DNA of 64,000 nucleotides, taken from the NCBI GenBank assembly GCA_000719025.1, contig JODP01000013.1:310001-374000 (forward strand), given 5' to 3'. Below the pieces are notes generated by a model. The model was given only the letters and a program-made list of their open reading frames with translations. It did no database searches and was not told the origin of the DNA. The stretch is from Kineosporia aurantiaca JCM 3230. Lineage in GTDB: Bacteria > Actinomycetota > Actinomycetes > Actinomycetales > Kineosporiaceae. Position numbers and translations under genes: made by a program. Below are positions 52,309-61,842 of this stretch, piece after piece; within the stretch, counting starts at the first letter, position 1; each line of letters begins with the position of its first letter.

Positions 52309-53073
52309 GTGGATTTGGGTCCGGGCAGGCGCAGCATGCGAACGGTGGACGACGTCCTGCGACTGCTGGACGAGGCGTTCCCGACCTCCACCGGCCGCTG
52401 GACCGGCAACACCGACGGCGCCTGGTGGGACGGTTTCTACAGCGACCGGGACCGCCCGGTGCCGTTCTTCGCCAACAAACCCGACGAGAACCTGGCCGAC
52501 TACCTGGATCGCGGTCTGGTCCGCCGGGGCCGGGTGCTGGAGGTCGGCTGCGGGCCCGGGCGCAACGCGCTCTACCTGGCCGAACAGGGTTTCGAGGTGG
52601 ACGCGATCGACCTCTCGCACGAGGCGATCGCCTGGGCCCGGGAGCGGGCCACCGACCGCGGCCTGAAGGTCAACTTCCAGCAGGGGGACGCGTTCCGGGA
52701 CGACGGTACGTTGCTGACCGGTTCGTACGACCTGATCTACGACTCCGGGTGTCTGCACCACATCCCGCCGCACCGCCGGATCGGCTACCTGGCCCTGCTC
52801 GACCGGCTGCTGGCGCCGGGTGGTCACTTCGCCGTGGCCTGCTTCGCGGCCGGGCTGATGGGTTCGGAGGAGCCGGACGGTGAGCTCTACCGCGAGGGCT
52901 CGATGGCCGGTGGGCTGGCCTTCACCCCGGACGACCTGCGCTGGCTGTTCCAGGACCTGACCGAGGTGGAGATCCGGCCGGTCCGGGCCCAGGCCGAGGA
53001 CAGCCCGCACTTCGGCGAGGACTTCCTGCTGGCCGGCCTGTTCGCCCGGCCGACCGATGTGCGCGAGCTCTGA
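52309..53073 (+). CDS. Class I SAM-dependent methyltransferase
   Basis: The protein is 254 aa from GTG 52309 (GGGAG six bases upstream; ATG 52336 is an alternative). SAM motif LEVGCGPGRNALYLAEQG and a YDSGCLHHIPPHRR segment recall the tellurite/thiopurine methyltransferase group (TehB-like). Substrate unknown. Confidence 0.85.
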   Translation: MDLGPGRRSMRTVDDVLRLLDEAFPTSTGRWTGNTDGAWWDGFYSDRDRPVPFFANKPDENLADYLDRGLVRRGRVLEVGCGPGRNALYLAEQGFEVDAIDLSHEAIAWARERATDRGLKVNFQQGDAFRDDGTLLTGSYDLIYDSGCLHHIPPHRRIGYLALLDRLLAPGGHFAVACFAAGLMGSEEPDGELYREGSMAGGLAFTPDDLRWLFQDLTEVEIRPVRAQAEDSPHFGEDFLLAGLFARPTDVREL

Positions 53074-53093
53074 GGCCCGGCCAAGCTGGACCG

Positions 53094-53609
53094 GTGACCG
53101 CCCTCAGCAGAGCCCTCAGCCGCCTGGGCAAGGCCGCCGCCCTCACCGCCGGCCTCCTGGCCGCGGGCACCGTGGCGGGCCGCCCGGACGACCCGGAGTA
53201 CTACCGCTCGCTCCGCCAGGCCCCCTACGCCCCGCCTCCGGTGGCCTTCGGGCCGGCCTGGACGATCGCCAAGCTGGGCTGGTCGGTGTCGGTGCTGCAG
53301 GCGGCCAAGACCGTCCGGGGCCGGGACCGCAAGCGCCTGGTGGCCCTGGCCGCAGTCGATGCCGCGGTCTACGTGAGCTTCTCCTATGCCTATTTCCGCA
53401 AGAAGAGCCCGGTCCTGGCCGCGGCCTGGACCGCCACCGACGCGGTCGTCACCGCCGCCGCCCTGCCCCTGCTGGCCCGCAACGACCGGACCGCGGCGGT
53501 CGCGCTGCTCCCCCAGGCCGTCTGGCTGACCCTGGCCACCCCGGTCGCGGTCTATCAGGCCCAGGCCAATCCGGACCCGATCTTCGGCGACCGCCTGGTC
53601 AGCCGATAA
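53094..53609 (+). CDS. TspO/MBR-family membrane protein
   Basis: The 171-aa protein has about five helices and the family mark YRSLRQAPYAPPPVAFGPAWT. TspO proteins bind porphyrins and sterols and take part in stress responses. GTG 53094 follows the methyltransferase by 20 bases. Divergent members are common in actinobacteria. Confidence 0.8.
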   Translation: MTALSRALSRLGKAAALTAGLLAAGTVAGRPDDPEYYRSLRQAPYAPPPVAFGPAWTIAKLGWSVSVLQAAKTVRGRDRKRLVALAAVDAAVYVSFSYAYFRKKSPVLAAAWTATDAVVTAAALPLLARNDRTAAVALLPQAVWLTLATPVAVYQAQANPDPIFGDRLVSR

Positions 53610-53684
53610 GCCTGGCCGTGGGGACGGTTAAGCGTCTCCCAAGCCGCTTCACCCGCACGTCACCGGCCCTCCATACTCGGCGAC

Positions 53685-54035
53685 GTGCGCACCCGACGAC
53701 TCGCTGCCCTGGCCGCCCTCAGCGCGACCCTGATGCTCACGGCCTGCAGTGGCGGGGGTTCGGACGCCGCTCCCCCGGCACCCCAGCAGAACCAGCCGAA
53801 GCAGTCGGCCGGTAGCTCGGACACGGTCTCCGAGGCGGTCAAGGGCAAGGACTGCGAGGCCTACCGGGACCTCTCGGCCCAGGTCGAGGCGGCCACCACC
53901 GAGGCCCAGGGGATCACCGTGAGCAGCGAGGCGGACGGCCAGAAGGTCACCGAGCTGATGACCAAGGTGAGCGACCTGACCGAGAAGGCCAACGCCGCCT
54001 ACGCGCTCTGCTACGCCAAGGGCCAGAACCAGTAG
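53685..54035 (+). CDS. Small lipoprotein of unknown function
   Basis: The 116-aa protein has a signal peptide with lipobox LMLTAC, a Gly/Ser/Pro/Gln linker, and a helical domain with two cysteines (KGKDCEAY and YALCYAK) that may form a disulfide. CATACT stands seven bases before GTG 53685, so the message may be leaderless. No family was recognised. Confidence 0.8.
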   Translation: MRTRRLAALAALSATLMLTACSGGGSDAAPPAPQQNQPKQSAGSSDTVSEAVKGKDCEAYRDLSAQVEAATTEAQGITVSSEADGQKVTELMTKVSDLTEKANAAYALCYAKGQNQ

Positions 54036-54042
54036 CCGGACC

Positions 54043-55317
54043 TCAGTACGAGTGCCGGCCCCGGCTCTGGAAACCCGGCCGCTGGGACAGCGGGATCGGC
54101 ACCGTGTCCGAGGTCGGCGTCACCCCGGCAACCGGCCGGGCGAAACCTGGCCCGGCATAACCGGGCTCGGCAAAACCTGGCTCCACGAGACCGGGCCCGA
54201 CCGGACCGGGTGCCACCGGGGCCGGCTCGACCCGGCCCGGGTCGACCAGGCCCGGCTCGGCCCGGCCCGGTTCGGCCGGAAGGGTGGCGACCCGCTGGAA
54301 CCGCGACTTCAGCCGCAGGATCGGCCGCTCGAACAGGTACCAGGAACCGGCCGCCGCGACGATCGCCAGCAGCGCGGCCAGCCCCCGCTCCTTACCGGTC
54401 AGTTCGCGCCCGTGCGGTTCCAGGCTGATCAGCACCCAGTTCCACAGGTAGACCCCGTACGAGATGGTCCCGAACCAGCGCAGCACCGGGTTCTCCAGCA
54501 CCTTCAGCCGCGCCGCCCCGAGCACCAGGGGCGCGCTGGCCAGCACCACCGGCACCATCAGGAGTGTGGCCGGGCGCCAGTCGGCCTCCGGGATCCGGGT
54601 CAGTACCAAGGGCGCCAGGCAGACCACCGCCAGCGCGCCGGCCGCCACCGGGAAGGGCACCTCGATCCGGCCCATCGACCGCACCGCGGTGGCCAGCAGG
54701 CAGCCGGTGAACAGGAAGACCGCGTTGCTGTCCGGCGAGTAATAGGTCCAGTCGTAACTGACCAGCACGATCGCCGTCACGTGCCAGACCAGCGCGACCA
54801 GCCAGATGCCGCCGACCACGCGGGTGATCCGGCTCCGGTCGCCGCGGGTCCGGGCGATGATCAGGCCGAGCAGCAACGGCCAGAGGAAGTAGAACTGCTC
54901 CTCGACCGACAGCGACCAGGCGTGCGCCAGCACCGAGAAGTGGCCGGTGGCGCTGTCGAAGTCCTGGACGTAGAGCAGCGTGGTGAGCAGGCCGGGCACG
55001 ATCGTGTGCAGCCGCGGATCGTGCACCAGCCAGAGCAGGATCGGGGTGAGCACCACCACCAGCACCAGCGCCGGGAACAGCCGCAGCCCGCGCCGGGCGT
55101 AGAAGTCGCTCATGCTGACCCGGCCGAACCGGTCCCGCTCGGCCAGCAGCAGACTGCTGATCAGGAACCCGCTGAGCACGAAGAAGATGGCCACCCCGGC
55201 CGGCCCCAGCAGTTCCGCGTGGTAGCTGCTCACATGGGAGACCACCACCATCAGGACGGCGAGGCCGCGCAGGCCGTCGAACGCCTTGATCCGATGGGGT
55301 GCACTGGTCGATGTCAC
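54043..55317 (-). CDS. Acyltransferase 3 family membrane protein with Pro-Gly repeat tail
   Basis: The protein is 424 aa from GTG 55317; the longer open frame is not needed. It starts RIKAFDGLRGLAVLMVVVSHV, the family's catalytic histidine region, and has about ten helices (SLSVEEQFYFLWPLL). Such enzymes acetylate sugars of surface polymers or antibiotics. After the last helix come 80 residues rich in PG with units like LVDPGRVEP and LVEPGFAEPG. It converges with the lipoprotein gene. Confidence 0.88.
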   Translation of the reverse strand: MTSTSAPHRIKAFDGLRGLAVLMVVVSHVSSYHAELLGPAGVAIFFVLSGFLISSLLLAERDRFGRVSMSDFYARRGLRLFPALVLVVVLTPILLWLVHDPRLHTIVPGLLTTLLYVQDFDSATGHFSVLAHAWSLSVEEQFYFLWPLLLGLIIARTRGDRSRITRVVGGIWLVALVWHVTAIVLVSYDWTYYSPDSNAVFLFTGCLLATAVRSMGRIEVPFPVAAGALAVVCLAPLVLTRIPEADWRPATLLMVPVVLASAPLVLGAARLKVLENPVLRWFGTISYGVYLWNWVLISLEPHGRELTGKERGLAALLAIVAAAGSWYLFERPILRLKSRFQRVATLPAEPGRAEPGLVDPGRVEPAPVAPGPVGPGLVEPGFAEPGYAGPGFARPVAGVTPTSDTVPIPLSQRPGFQSRGRHSY

Positions 55318-55408
55318 GATCGACGATGATGCGCCTTGCCGGGGTCGCGGGTGGGCAGTTTGATCAGCCTGTAACCCGGAAGGGTGAGGTGCCGACAAGG
55401 AGATCCGG

Positions 55409-56536
55409 ATGAACGGGACGAACCAGACCGCGGTCCATCGGGTCCTGGTAGCGGCGGACAAGTTCAAGGGTTCCCTGGACGCGGCTACCGCCAATGCGGC
55501 GATCGCCCGCGGACTGAACGCAGCCCTACCCAACGCTGAAGTACGGGTCCGCAGCGTGGCCGACGGGGGTGACGGCACGTTAGCTGTCCTGCTGGAGAAC
55601 GGGTTCGCCGCCGTTCCGGTCGAGGTCGCGGGCCCCACCCTGCTCCCCCGTCAGTCGCTGATCGGGCACCGCGGCGACGAGGCCTTCATCGAGCTCGCCG
55701 AGATCTGCGGCCTGGTCCACCTGCCCGATCGCCGGCTCGATGGTCTGCACGCCAGCACTTGGGGGCTGGGTCTGGCGGTGCGGGCCGCGCTCGACCTGGG
55801 CGTCCGCCGGATCCACATTGCGATCGGGGGTAGCGCCTCGACCGACGGCGGGCTCGGCCTGCTCGCAGCACTGGGAGCAATCGCCACCGACGCCGCCGGG
55901 CAAGTAATAACGAACGACGCAGCGGGCCTACAGAAGGCGGCCGCACTGGACCTCTCCCCACTGGACCCCCGCCTACAGGACGCCGAAATCGTCGCCGTGA
56001 CCGACGTCGTCAATCCCCTTACCGGCCCGCAGGGCGCTGCCCATGTCTACGGGCCGCAGAAGGGCCTGACCCCAGAACAGGTGCTCTCGGTTGACGCGGC
56101 ACTGCAAGTCTGGGCCGGGCTGCTGCAGGTCGATCCGAACGCGCCCGGTACCGGGGCAGCCGGTGGGGTTGGAGCGGGAATCCTGGGTGGTCTCGGCGGA
56201 TTATTGACGCCAGGGGCCCCCTTTGTGCTGGACGCGGTCGGTTTCGATGTGGCCCTGGCGGGTGTCGAATTGCTGGTCACCGGCGAGGGGTCGTGGGACG
56301 AACAGAGCCTGCACGGCAAAGCACCGGCTGAAGTGCTGCGCCGCGCGCACGAGAAGGGCATCCCCGCCGCGATTGTGGCCGGACGCGTGGCTTCTCGCGA
56401 AGGGCTGGCCGAGCTGGGCGTGCGTTCGGTGACCGCCCTGGTCGATCTGGCCGGCAGTCCGGAAGTGGCGATGAGGGACGCGGAGCGCCTCCTGGAAGCA
56501 GCGGGAGCGGAATTGGGCAAGACCTGGGCCTGGTGA
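55409..56536 (+). CDS. Glycerate 2-kinase
   Basis: The 375-aa kinase has VLVAADKFKGSLDAATANAAIARG, VADGGDGTLAVL and LTGPQGAAHVYGPQKG, typical of the GlxK/GarK family, which phosphorylates D-glycerate. ATG 55409 has AAGGAG upstream. It may link to sugar-acid breakdown elsewhere. Confidence 0.95.
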   Translation: MNGTNQTAVHRVLVAADKFKGSLDAATANAAIARGLNAALPNAEVRVRSVADGGDGTLAVLLENGFAAVPVEVAGPTLLPRQSLIGHRGDEAFIELAEICGLVHLPDRRLDGLHASTWGLGLAVRAALDLGVRRIHIAIGGSASTDGGLGLLAALGAIATDAAGQVITNDAAGLQKAAALDLSPLDPRLQDAEIVAVTDVVNPLTGPQGAAHVYGPQKGLTPEQVLSVDAALQVWAGLLQVDPNAPGTGAAGGVGAGILGGLGGLLTPGAPFVLDAVGFDVALAGVELLVTGEGSWDEQSLHGKAPAEVLRRAHEKGIPAAIVAGRVASREGLAELGVRSVTALVDLAGSPEVAMRDAERLLEAAGAELGKTWAW

Positions 56537-56546
56537 CGGGGCTATC

Positions 56547-57101
56547 GTGACCCCCGTGCTGCGACTGGCGACCTCGGAAGACACCGCCGCGATCGAAACC
56601 CTGATGCGGGCGTCCGTGCTCGGGCTCTTCCCGGCCTACCACGACGAGGCGGAGACGGTGGCCGCCGCGACCTGGATCACCGAGCTTGATCCCGAACTGG
56701 TCGCCGACGGAACGTTCTTCGTCGTCGAGGAGCAGGGCCAGCTGATCGCCTGCGGGGGCTGGAGCCGCCGGGGCAAACTGCACTCCGGCACCGGGCACTC
56801 GGCCGCGGACGACGCCCGTCGCCTGGATCCGGCCACCGAGCCGGCCCGGATCCGGGCGATGTTCGTGCACCCCAAGCACACTCGGCGCGGCCTGGCCCGA
56901 CAGGTGCTCTCCGCCGCCGAAGATGCCGCCCAGAGCGAGGGTTTCTCCGAACTGGTGCTGATGGCGACCCTGCCCGGGGTGCCGCTCTACACCGCCCTCG
57001 GGTTCGAGGTCGAGGAAGAGACTGCGTTCAGCACCCCGGACGGCGTCCGGCTTTCCTGCGCAGTGATGCGCAAACCCTTGTCCGACAGTCAGAACGGATA
57101 G
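56547..57101 (+). CDS. GNAT-family N-acetyltransferase
   Basis: The 184-aa protein has the acetyl-CoA motif MFVHPKHTRRGLARQVLSAAEDAA and YTALGFEVEEE. It begins at GTG 56547, ten bases after the kinase, and overlaps the convergent aldehyde dehydrogenase by 13 bases. Substrate unknown. Confidence 0.9.
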   Translation: MTPVLRLATSEDTAAIETLMRASVLGLFPAYHDEAETVAAATWITELDPELVADGTFFVVEEQGQLIACGGWSRRGKLHSGTGHSAADDARRLDPATEPARIRAMFVHPKHTRRGLARQVLSAAEDAAQSEGFSELVLMATLPGVPLYTALGFEVEEETAFSTPDGVRLSCAVMRKPLSDSQNG

Positions 57102-58549
57102 ACCGGAAGGTCACCCCGCAGCGTCACCCATTGGGTCTCGGTGAACGCCTCGATGTTGGCCGCCGGGCCACCGTGCCGGGAGCCGGTCCCGGAGGCGCCC
57201 ACCCCGCCGAACGGAGCCACGGCCTCGTCGTTCACGGTCTGGTCGTTAATGTGCACCAGGCCGCTGGGGATCCGCTCGGCCAGCTCCAGCCCGGCGTAGA
57301 CGTCCCGGGTGAGAATGCCCAGCGCCAGGCCGTACTCGGACCCGGAAGCGAGCCCGGCGACCTCGTCCACCGAAGCGAAGGCGGTGACCGGGGCCACCGG
57401 GCCGAAGATCTCCTGCTGATAGGCCGGCGCCTGCGGCGGCACGTGGTTCAGCACCGTCGGCCGGTAGAAGAGGTCCTGGTAAGTGCCTCCGGTGAGCAGG
57501 TCCGCACCCGCGGTGACGCTCGCGGTGACCAGCTCGTGCACCCGGTCGCGCTGCCCGGCGTCGATCAGCGGCCCGAGCGCCACCTGCTCCCGGAACGGGT
57601 CCCCCACCGGCAGTTTGCTCACCCGGTCGGCCAGCGACTCGGCGTAGGCCTCGGCGATCGACTCGTGCACCAGGTGCCGGCTGGTGGCCATGCAGATCTG
57701 GCCGGAGTGCAGGAACGTGCCCCAGGCCCCGACCGCGGCGGCCTGTTCCACGTCCACGTCCGGCATCACGATCAGCGCCGAGTTGCCGCCCAGTTCCAGG
57801 TGTACCCGCTTGAGGTGCTGCCCGGCGACCGCCCCGACTGCGCGCCCGGCCCGGGTGGAACCGGTGAACGCGATCACCCGGACCTCGGGCGCGACGATCA
57901 GCGCCTCGCCCACGTCCGCGCCACCGGGAAGCACCTGGAAGACGCCCTCCGGCAGCCCGGCCTCCTCGAAGATCCGGGCGAACACCGCCCCGCCGCAGAT
58001 CGCGGTGCGCGGGTCGGGCTTGAGGATCACCGCGTTGCCGAGCGCCAGGGCCGGTGCAACCGCCCGGATCGCCAGGATGGTCGGCACGTTGAACGGCGCG
58101 ATCACCCCGACCACGCCCACCGGGAGGCGCCGCGCGAAGCTCAGCCGGGGGTTGCCGGTGCGCAGCAGTTCGCCGTAGGGATGGCTGGGCAGGGCCGAGG
58201 CCTCGTAGCACTCCTGGGCACTGGTGTGTACCTGGAAGTCACCGAACGGCGGGATCGCCCCGGACTCCCGGGACAGCCAGCCCTTGATCTCCTCGGCGTG
58301 GGCGGTCAGCAGGTCGCCCGCCCGGCGCAGCACCGCGGCCCGTTCCTCGAACGGTTTGCGGGCCCAGTCCCGCTGAGCCGTGGCCGCTCGGGTGGCCGCA
58401 TCGGTGACATCGGCCGGGGTGGCCCGGCCCACCGGGGCAATGCTCTGTCCGGTCGCCGGTTCCACCGCGTCGTAGACGCCGCCGGACCCGCTCGTCCAGC
58501 TCCCCGTCCAGATCCGGCCGTGCCATTCGGTGCCGTCCAGCAGTGCCAT
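57089..58549 (-). CDS. Aldehyde dehydrogenase (benzaldehyde/vanillin dehydrogenase-like)
   Basis: The protein is 486 aa from ATG 58549. The active site is complete: N154 (APFNVP), E252 (LELGGN) and C286 (HSGQICMATSR). The GQICM text and overall length match the aryl-aldehyde (vanillin, benzaldehyde) branch, which oxidises aldehydes with NAD. AAGG stands upstream of the start. It converges with the acetyltransferase gene. Confidence 0.93.
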   Translation of the reverse strand: MALLDGTEWHGRIWTGSWTSGSGGVYDAVEPATGQSIAPVGRATPADVTDAATRAATAQRDWARKPFEERAAVLRRAGDLLTAHAEEIKGWLSRESGAIPPFGDFQVHTSAQECYEASALPSHPYGELLRTGNPRLSFARRLPVGVVGVIAPFNVPTILAIRAVAPALALGNAVILKPDPRTAICGGAVFARIFEEAGLPEGVFQVLPGGADVGEALIVAPEVRVIAFTGSTRAGRAVGAVAGQHLKRVHLELGGNSALIVMPDVDVEQAAAVGAWGTFLHSGQICMATSRHLVHESIAEAYAESLADRVSKLPVGDPFREQVALGPLIDAGQRDRVHELVTASVTAGADLLTGGTYQDLFYRPTVLNHVPPQAPAYQQEIFGPVAPVTAFASVDEVAGLASGSEYGLALGILTRDVYAGLELAERIPSGLVHINDQTVNDEAVAPFGGVGASGTGSRHGGPAANIEAFTETQWVTLRGDLPVYPF

Positions 58550-58782
58550 CAACTTGCCTTCCCGATCGCCTTCGTCCAGGAACCACGCCTTCGTCCGGGA
58601 GCCCGGCCCAGTCCGGCGACCGACTCCCATCCGCGCCGACCAGCCTAAACCGCGCGGGGCGGCGATCCTTACCCGTCCGGCGGCTTGTCCCCACCCAGAT
58701 CCCGCCCGGATCCGGCTCAAGCTCCGGGGCCGGTCCGCCGATGAGGGACCAGGTACGGATCGGGACGGCGGAGGGTGACGCG

Positions 58783-61158
58783 ATGCAGGCGGCCGGCGCA
58801 GCCAGCGTGATCACCCCGAAGAGCCCGGTGTTCGACTCCCGGCGGATCCGCGCGGTCGAGGGCACCGGCCTGCTGCACCGTCCCCCGGTTCCCGGCCTGG
58901 AACGGCTCACCCGGCTGGCCGCCCGGCTGCTGGAGGCCCCGGTCGTGGTGGTCTCCCTGGTCACCGGCGAGCGCCAGGTGTTCGTCAGTCAGCTCGGCCT
59001 GCCCCACCCCTGGAGCGCGGCCGGGCAGACCCCGCTGACCCACTCGTTCTGCCAGCACGTGGTGGACAACGATGCCCCGCTGGTGGTCAGCAACGCCCGC
59101 GAGGACCCGGTCCTGAAGGACAATCCGGCCATCGACGACATCGGCGCGGTCAGCTACGCGGGCATGCCGATCCGGCTGGACTCCGGGGTCTACGGCTCGT
59201 TCTGCGCGATCGACGGGGAACCCCGCGAGTGGACGAAGCAGGAACTGGAGATCCTCGAGGACCTGGCCGCCGCGGTCGCCTCGGAGATCGCCCTGGAACA
59301 GGCCGCCCGCGAGGCCCAGGAGACGTCGGCGGTCTTCGGCGCGATCCTCACCGCCACCAACGACGCCTACCTCTCGGTCGACTCGGACGGCACCGTGATG
59401 GAGTGGAACCCGGCCGCCGAAAGGCTGTTCGGGTTCGCCCGGGACGTGGCGGTGGGCTCGCGGCTGGACGGCCTGATCGTGCCCTCCGGTGATCAGCGGG
59501 CCTACGCGGAGGCGCTCTTCCCCCGGGACGACCCGGTGGGCCGGGACCGCACCGAGCTGTTCGCCATCGACCGGCACGGCCGGACCTTCCCGGTGGAGAT
59601 CTCCGCACAGATCACCCGGACCGGCAGCCGCGCGGTCTGCCATGCCTTCGTCCACGACATCAGCGCCCGCCGGGCCGGCCAGGAGGAGATGCGCCGGCAG
59701 GCCGAGCTGATCGACGCGGCCCCGGCCGCCATCCTGGTCCGCGACCTGGACGGCACGATCCGCTCCTGGAACCGCGGCGCCGAGGAGATGTACGGCTGGC
59801 CGGCCCAGGCCGTGATCGGCCGCAACATTCACCGCCTGCTGAACACGGGCCTCCCGAAAGGACTTCCGGAGATCGAGACGCATCTGCTCAGCACCGGCCG
59901 ATGGCAGGGCGAGCTCCGGCACCGGCGCTCGGACGGCGCCGTGGTGGTCGCCCTCAGCCAGCACGTGCTGCGCGCGGGCGCGGACGGCACCGGCCACGAG
60001 GTGATCGAGACGAACACCGACATCACCGAGCGGCGCCAGGCCGAGGAACGCCTGGGGGCCAGCGAACGGCAGTTCCGGGTGCAGTTCCACGAGGCCACGA
60101 TCGGGCAGACGATCATCGGCCTGGACGGGCGGTTCATCCGGGTCAACGACGCCTACGCCCGGATGCTCGGGTACTCCGCCGACGAGATGGCCGGGATGCC
60201 CAACTCCGCCCTGACCCATCCGGACGACCAGGACCGCGCCGCCCGCCAGCTGGCCGGCCTGTACTCCGGGGAGTACGACTCCTACGAGCACACCAAACGC
60301 CTGGTGCACCGGGACGGGCACGCGGTGGACGCGCAGGTCGGGGTCCGGCTGGTGCGCGGCGCCGATGGGCAGCCGCTCCATCTGATCGGGTTCGTCCAGG
60401 ACATCACCACCCAGCTGGTGGTCCAGCGCGAGCGCGACGAGGCGCTGGCCACCCTGGGCCGGCGCAACCACGAGCTGGAAGTCACCAACCACGAACTGGA
60501 GGACGCCAACCAGCTCAAGCTCGACCTGATGGGAATGCTGTCGCACGACATCGGGGCACCGCTGAGCACGATCGTCGGCTACGGCGAGATCCTCACCGAG
60601 ACCGGGCGCCCGCAGGACGTGGCCGGGCCGGCCGCCAAGATCGTCAAGGCCGCCCAGCGGATCGACCAGCTCCGGTTGAACGTGCTGGAGATGTGCAGCC
60701 GGGACACCAGTCGGCTGCAGGCCCACCGCGAGCCGGTGGCGCTGCGGACCGCCTTGGAGGAAGCCGTCGACGCGGCCGAGCAGGACGTCCCGGTGCACTG
60801 CCCGGAGCCGGTGGTGGTGCTGGTCAACCCCGGGCACCTGCAGCAGATCGTGACGAACTTCCTGACCAACGCGAGCAAGTACGGCGGGGGCGCGACGGCC
60901 GTGGAGGTGACCGCCGCGGGCGGGTTCGCCACCATCGGTGTGCTCGACACCGGCCCGGGAGTACCCGCCGACGTGCGCGAGCACCTGTTCGAGCGCTTCA
61001 CCCGGGCGGCCGACGCCGGGACCGGGGGCGCCGCCGGGCACGGGCTCGGCCTGCACATCGTGGCCAGCCTGGCCGAGGCGAACGGCGGCAGCGTGGGCCA
61101 TCTGGACAACCAGCCCAGCGGCAGCGTGTTCACCCTGAAGCTCGAACTGGCTCCCTGA
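58783..61158 (+). CDS. Orphan cytoplasmic sensor histidine kinase, GAF plus three PAS domains
   Basis: The protein is 791 aa from ATG 58783 (GGAGGG seven bases upstream; ATG 58741 is weaker). Order: GAF (VVVSLVTGERQVFVSQLGL, SFCQHVV), PAS 1 (MEWNPAAERLFGFARDV), PAS 2 (IRSWNRGAEEMYGWPAQAV), PAS 3 (FIRVNDAYARMLGYSADEM), a short coiled coil, HisKA with H588 in MLSHDIGAPLSTI, and HATPase with TNFLTNASKYG, DTGPGVP and GHGLGLHIV. There are no membrane helices and no response regulator nearby. The SHDIGAPL text differs from the usual SHELRTPL. Confidence 0.92.
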   Translation: MQAAGAASVITPKSPVFDSRRIRAVEGTGLLHRPPVPGLERLTRLAARLLEAPVVVVSLVTGERQVFVSQLGLPHPWSAAGQTPLTHSFCQHVVDNDAPLVVSNAREDPVLKDNPAIDDIGAVSYAGMPIRLDSGVYGSFCAIDGEPREWTKQELEILEDLAAAVASEIALEQAAREAQETSAVFGAILTATNDAYLSVDSDGTVMEWNPAAERLFGFARDVAVGSRLDGLIVPSGDQRAYAEALFPRDDPVGRDRTELFAIDRHGRTFPVEISAQITRTGSRAVCHAFVHDISARRAGQEEMRRQAELIDAAPAAILVRDLDGTIRSWNRGAEEMYGWPAQAVIGRNIHRLLNTGLPKGLPEIETHLLSTGRWQGELRHRRSDGAVVVALSQHVLRAGADGTGHEVIETNTDITERRQAEERLGASERQFRVQFHEATIGQTIIGLDGRFIRVNDAYARMLGYSADEMAGMPNSALTHPDDQDRAARQLAGLYSGEYDSYEHTKRLVHRDGHAVDAQVGVRLVRGADGQPLHLIGFVQDITTQLVVQRERDEALATLGRRNHELEVTNHELEDANQLKLDLMGMLSHDIGAPLSTIVGYGEILTETGRPQDVAGPAAKIVKAAQRIDQLRLNVLEMCSRDTSRLQAHREPVALRTALEEAVDAAEQDVPVHCPEPVVVLVNPGHLQQIVTNFLTNASKYGGGATAVEVTAAGGFATIGVLDTGPGVPADVREHLFERFTRAADAGTGGAAGHGLGLHIVASLAEANGGSVGHLDNQPSGSVFTLKLELAP

Positions 61159-61287
61159 CCGAACAATCACCGAACGATCACCGGCCGGTGAGCAGCGTGC
61201 GGTCGGCCGGGCACCCCAGCACGGGCGCCCGACCGACAGCACTATTCTCACACTTCCACACAGGGACGTACGCGGCATACTGTTCAT

Positions 61288-61842
61288 GTGACGTTCGAGC
61301 TCATCGGTGGCCCTGAGAAGCGTGAAATCATCCTGGTGAGTTACCGCGACTCCTGGCCTTCGATGTTCCGGCAGGAACGGGACAAGATCATCGCCGCGCT
61401 GGGCGAAAAGGCCATCCGGGTCGATCATGTCGGTTCCACCTCGATCCCCGGCCTGTCGGCCAAGCCGATCATCGACATCGACCTGAGCGTGAGCAACGCG
61501 GACGACGAGGCGGACTACCTGGCTCCGCTGCTGGCCGCGGGCTACGAACTGCGGGTGCGGGAGGACGACCATCGCCTGGTCCGCACCCCCGACCGCACGG
61601 TGCACGTGCACATCTGCTCGGCGGGCAGCGAGTGGGAGCGCCAGCACCTGCTGTTCCGCGACTGGCTGCGCCGCGACCAGGCCGACCGGGAGGCCTACGC
61701 CGCCCTGAAACACGAACTTGCGCAGCGCGACTGGCCGGACACGAATGCCTACGCGGACGCCAAGGGCGGCCTGATCAGCCAGATCACCAACCGGGCAGAG
61801 TCCTGGGCCGCGGCCACCGGCTGGGTGGTCCGGAACAACTAG
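61288..61842 (+). CDS. GrpB-family protein (nucleotidyltransferase-like)
   Basis: The 184-aa protein has the GrpB marks VDHVGSTSIPGLSAKPIIDIDL and VHVHICSAGSEWERQHLLFRDWLR. GrpB proteins share the nucleotidyltransferase fold but their reaction is not well known. CATACT stands six bases before GTG 61288, suggesting a leaderless message. Its stop shares CTAG with the convergent transporter gene. Confidence 0.9.
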   Translation: MTFELIGGPEKREIILVSYRDSWPSMFRQERDKIIAALGEKAIRVDHVGSTSIPGLSAKPIIDIDLSVSNADDEADYLAPLLAAGYELRVREDDHRLVRTPDRTVHVHICSAGSEWERQHLLFRDWLRRDQADREAYAALKHELAQRDWPDTNAYADAKGGLISQITNRAESWAAATGWVVRNN

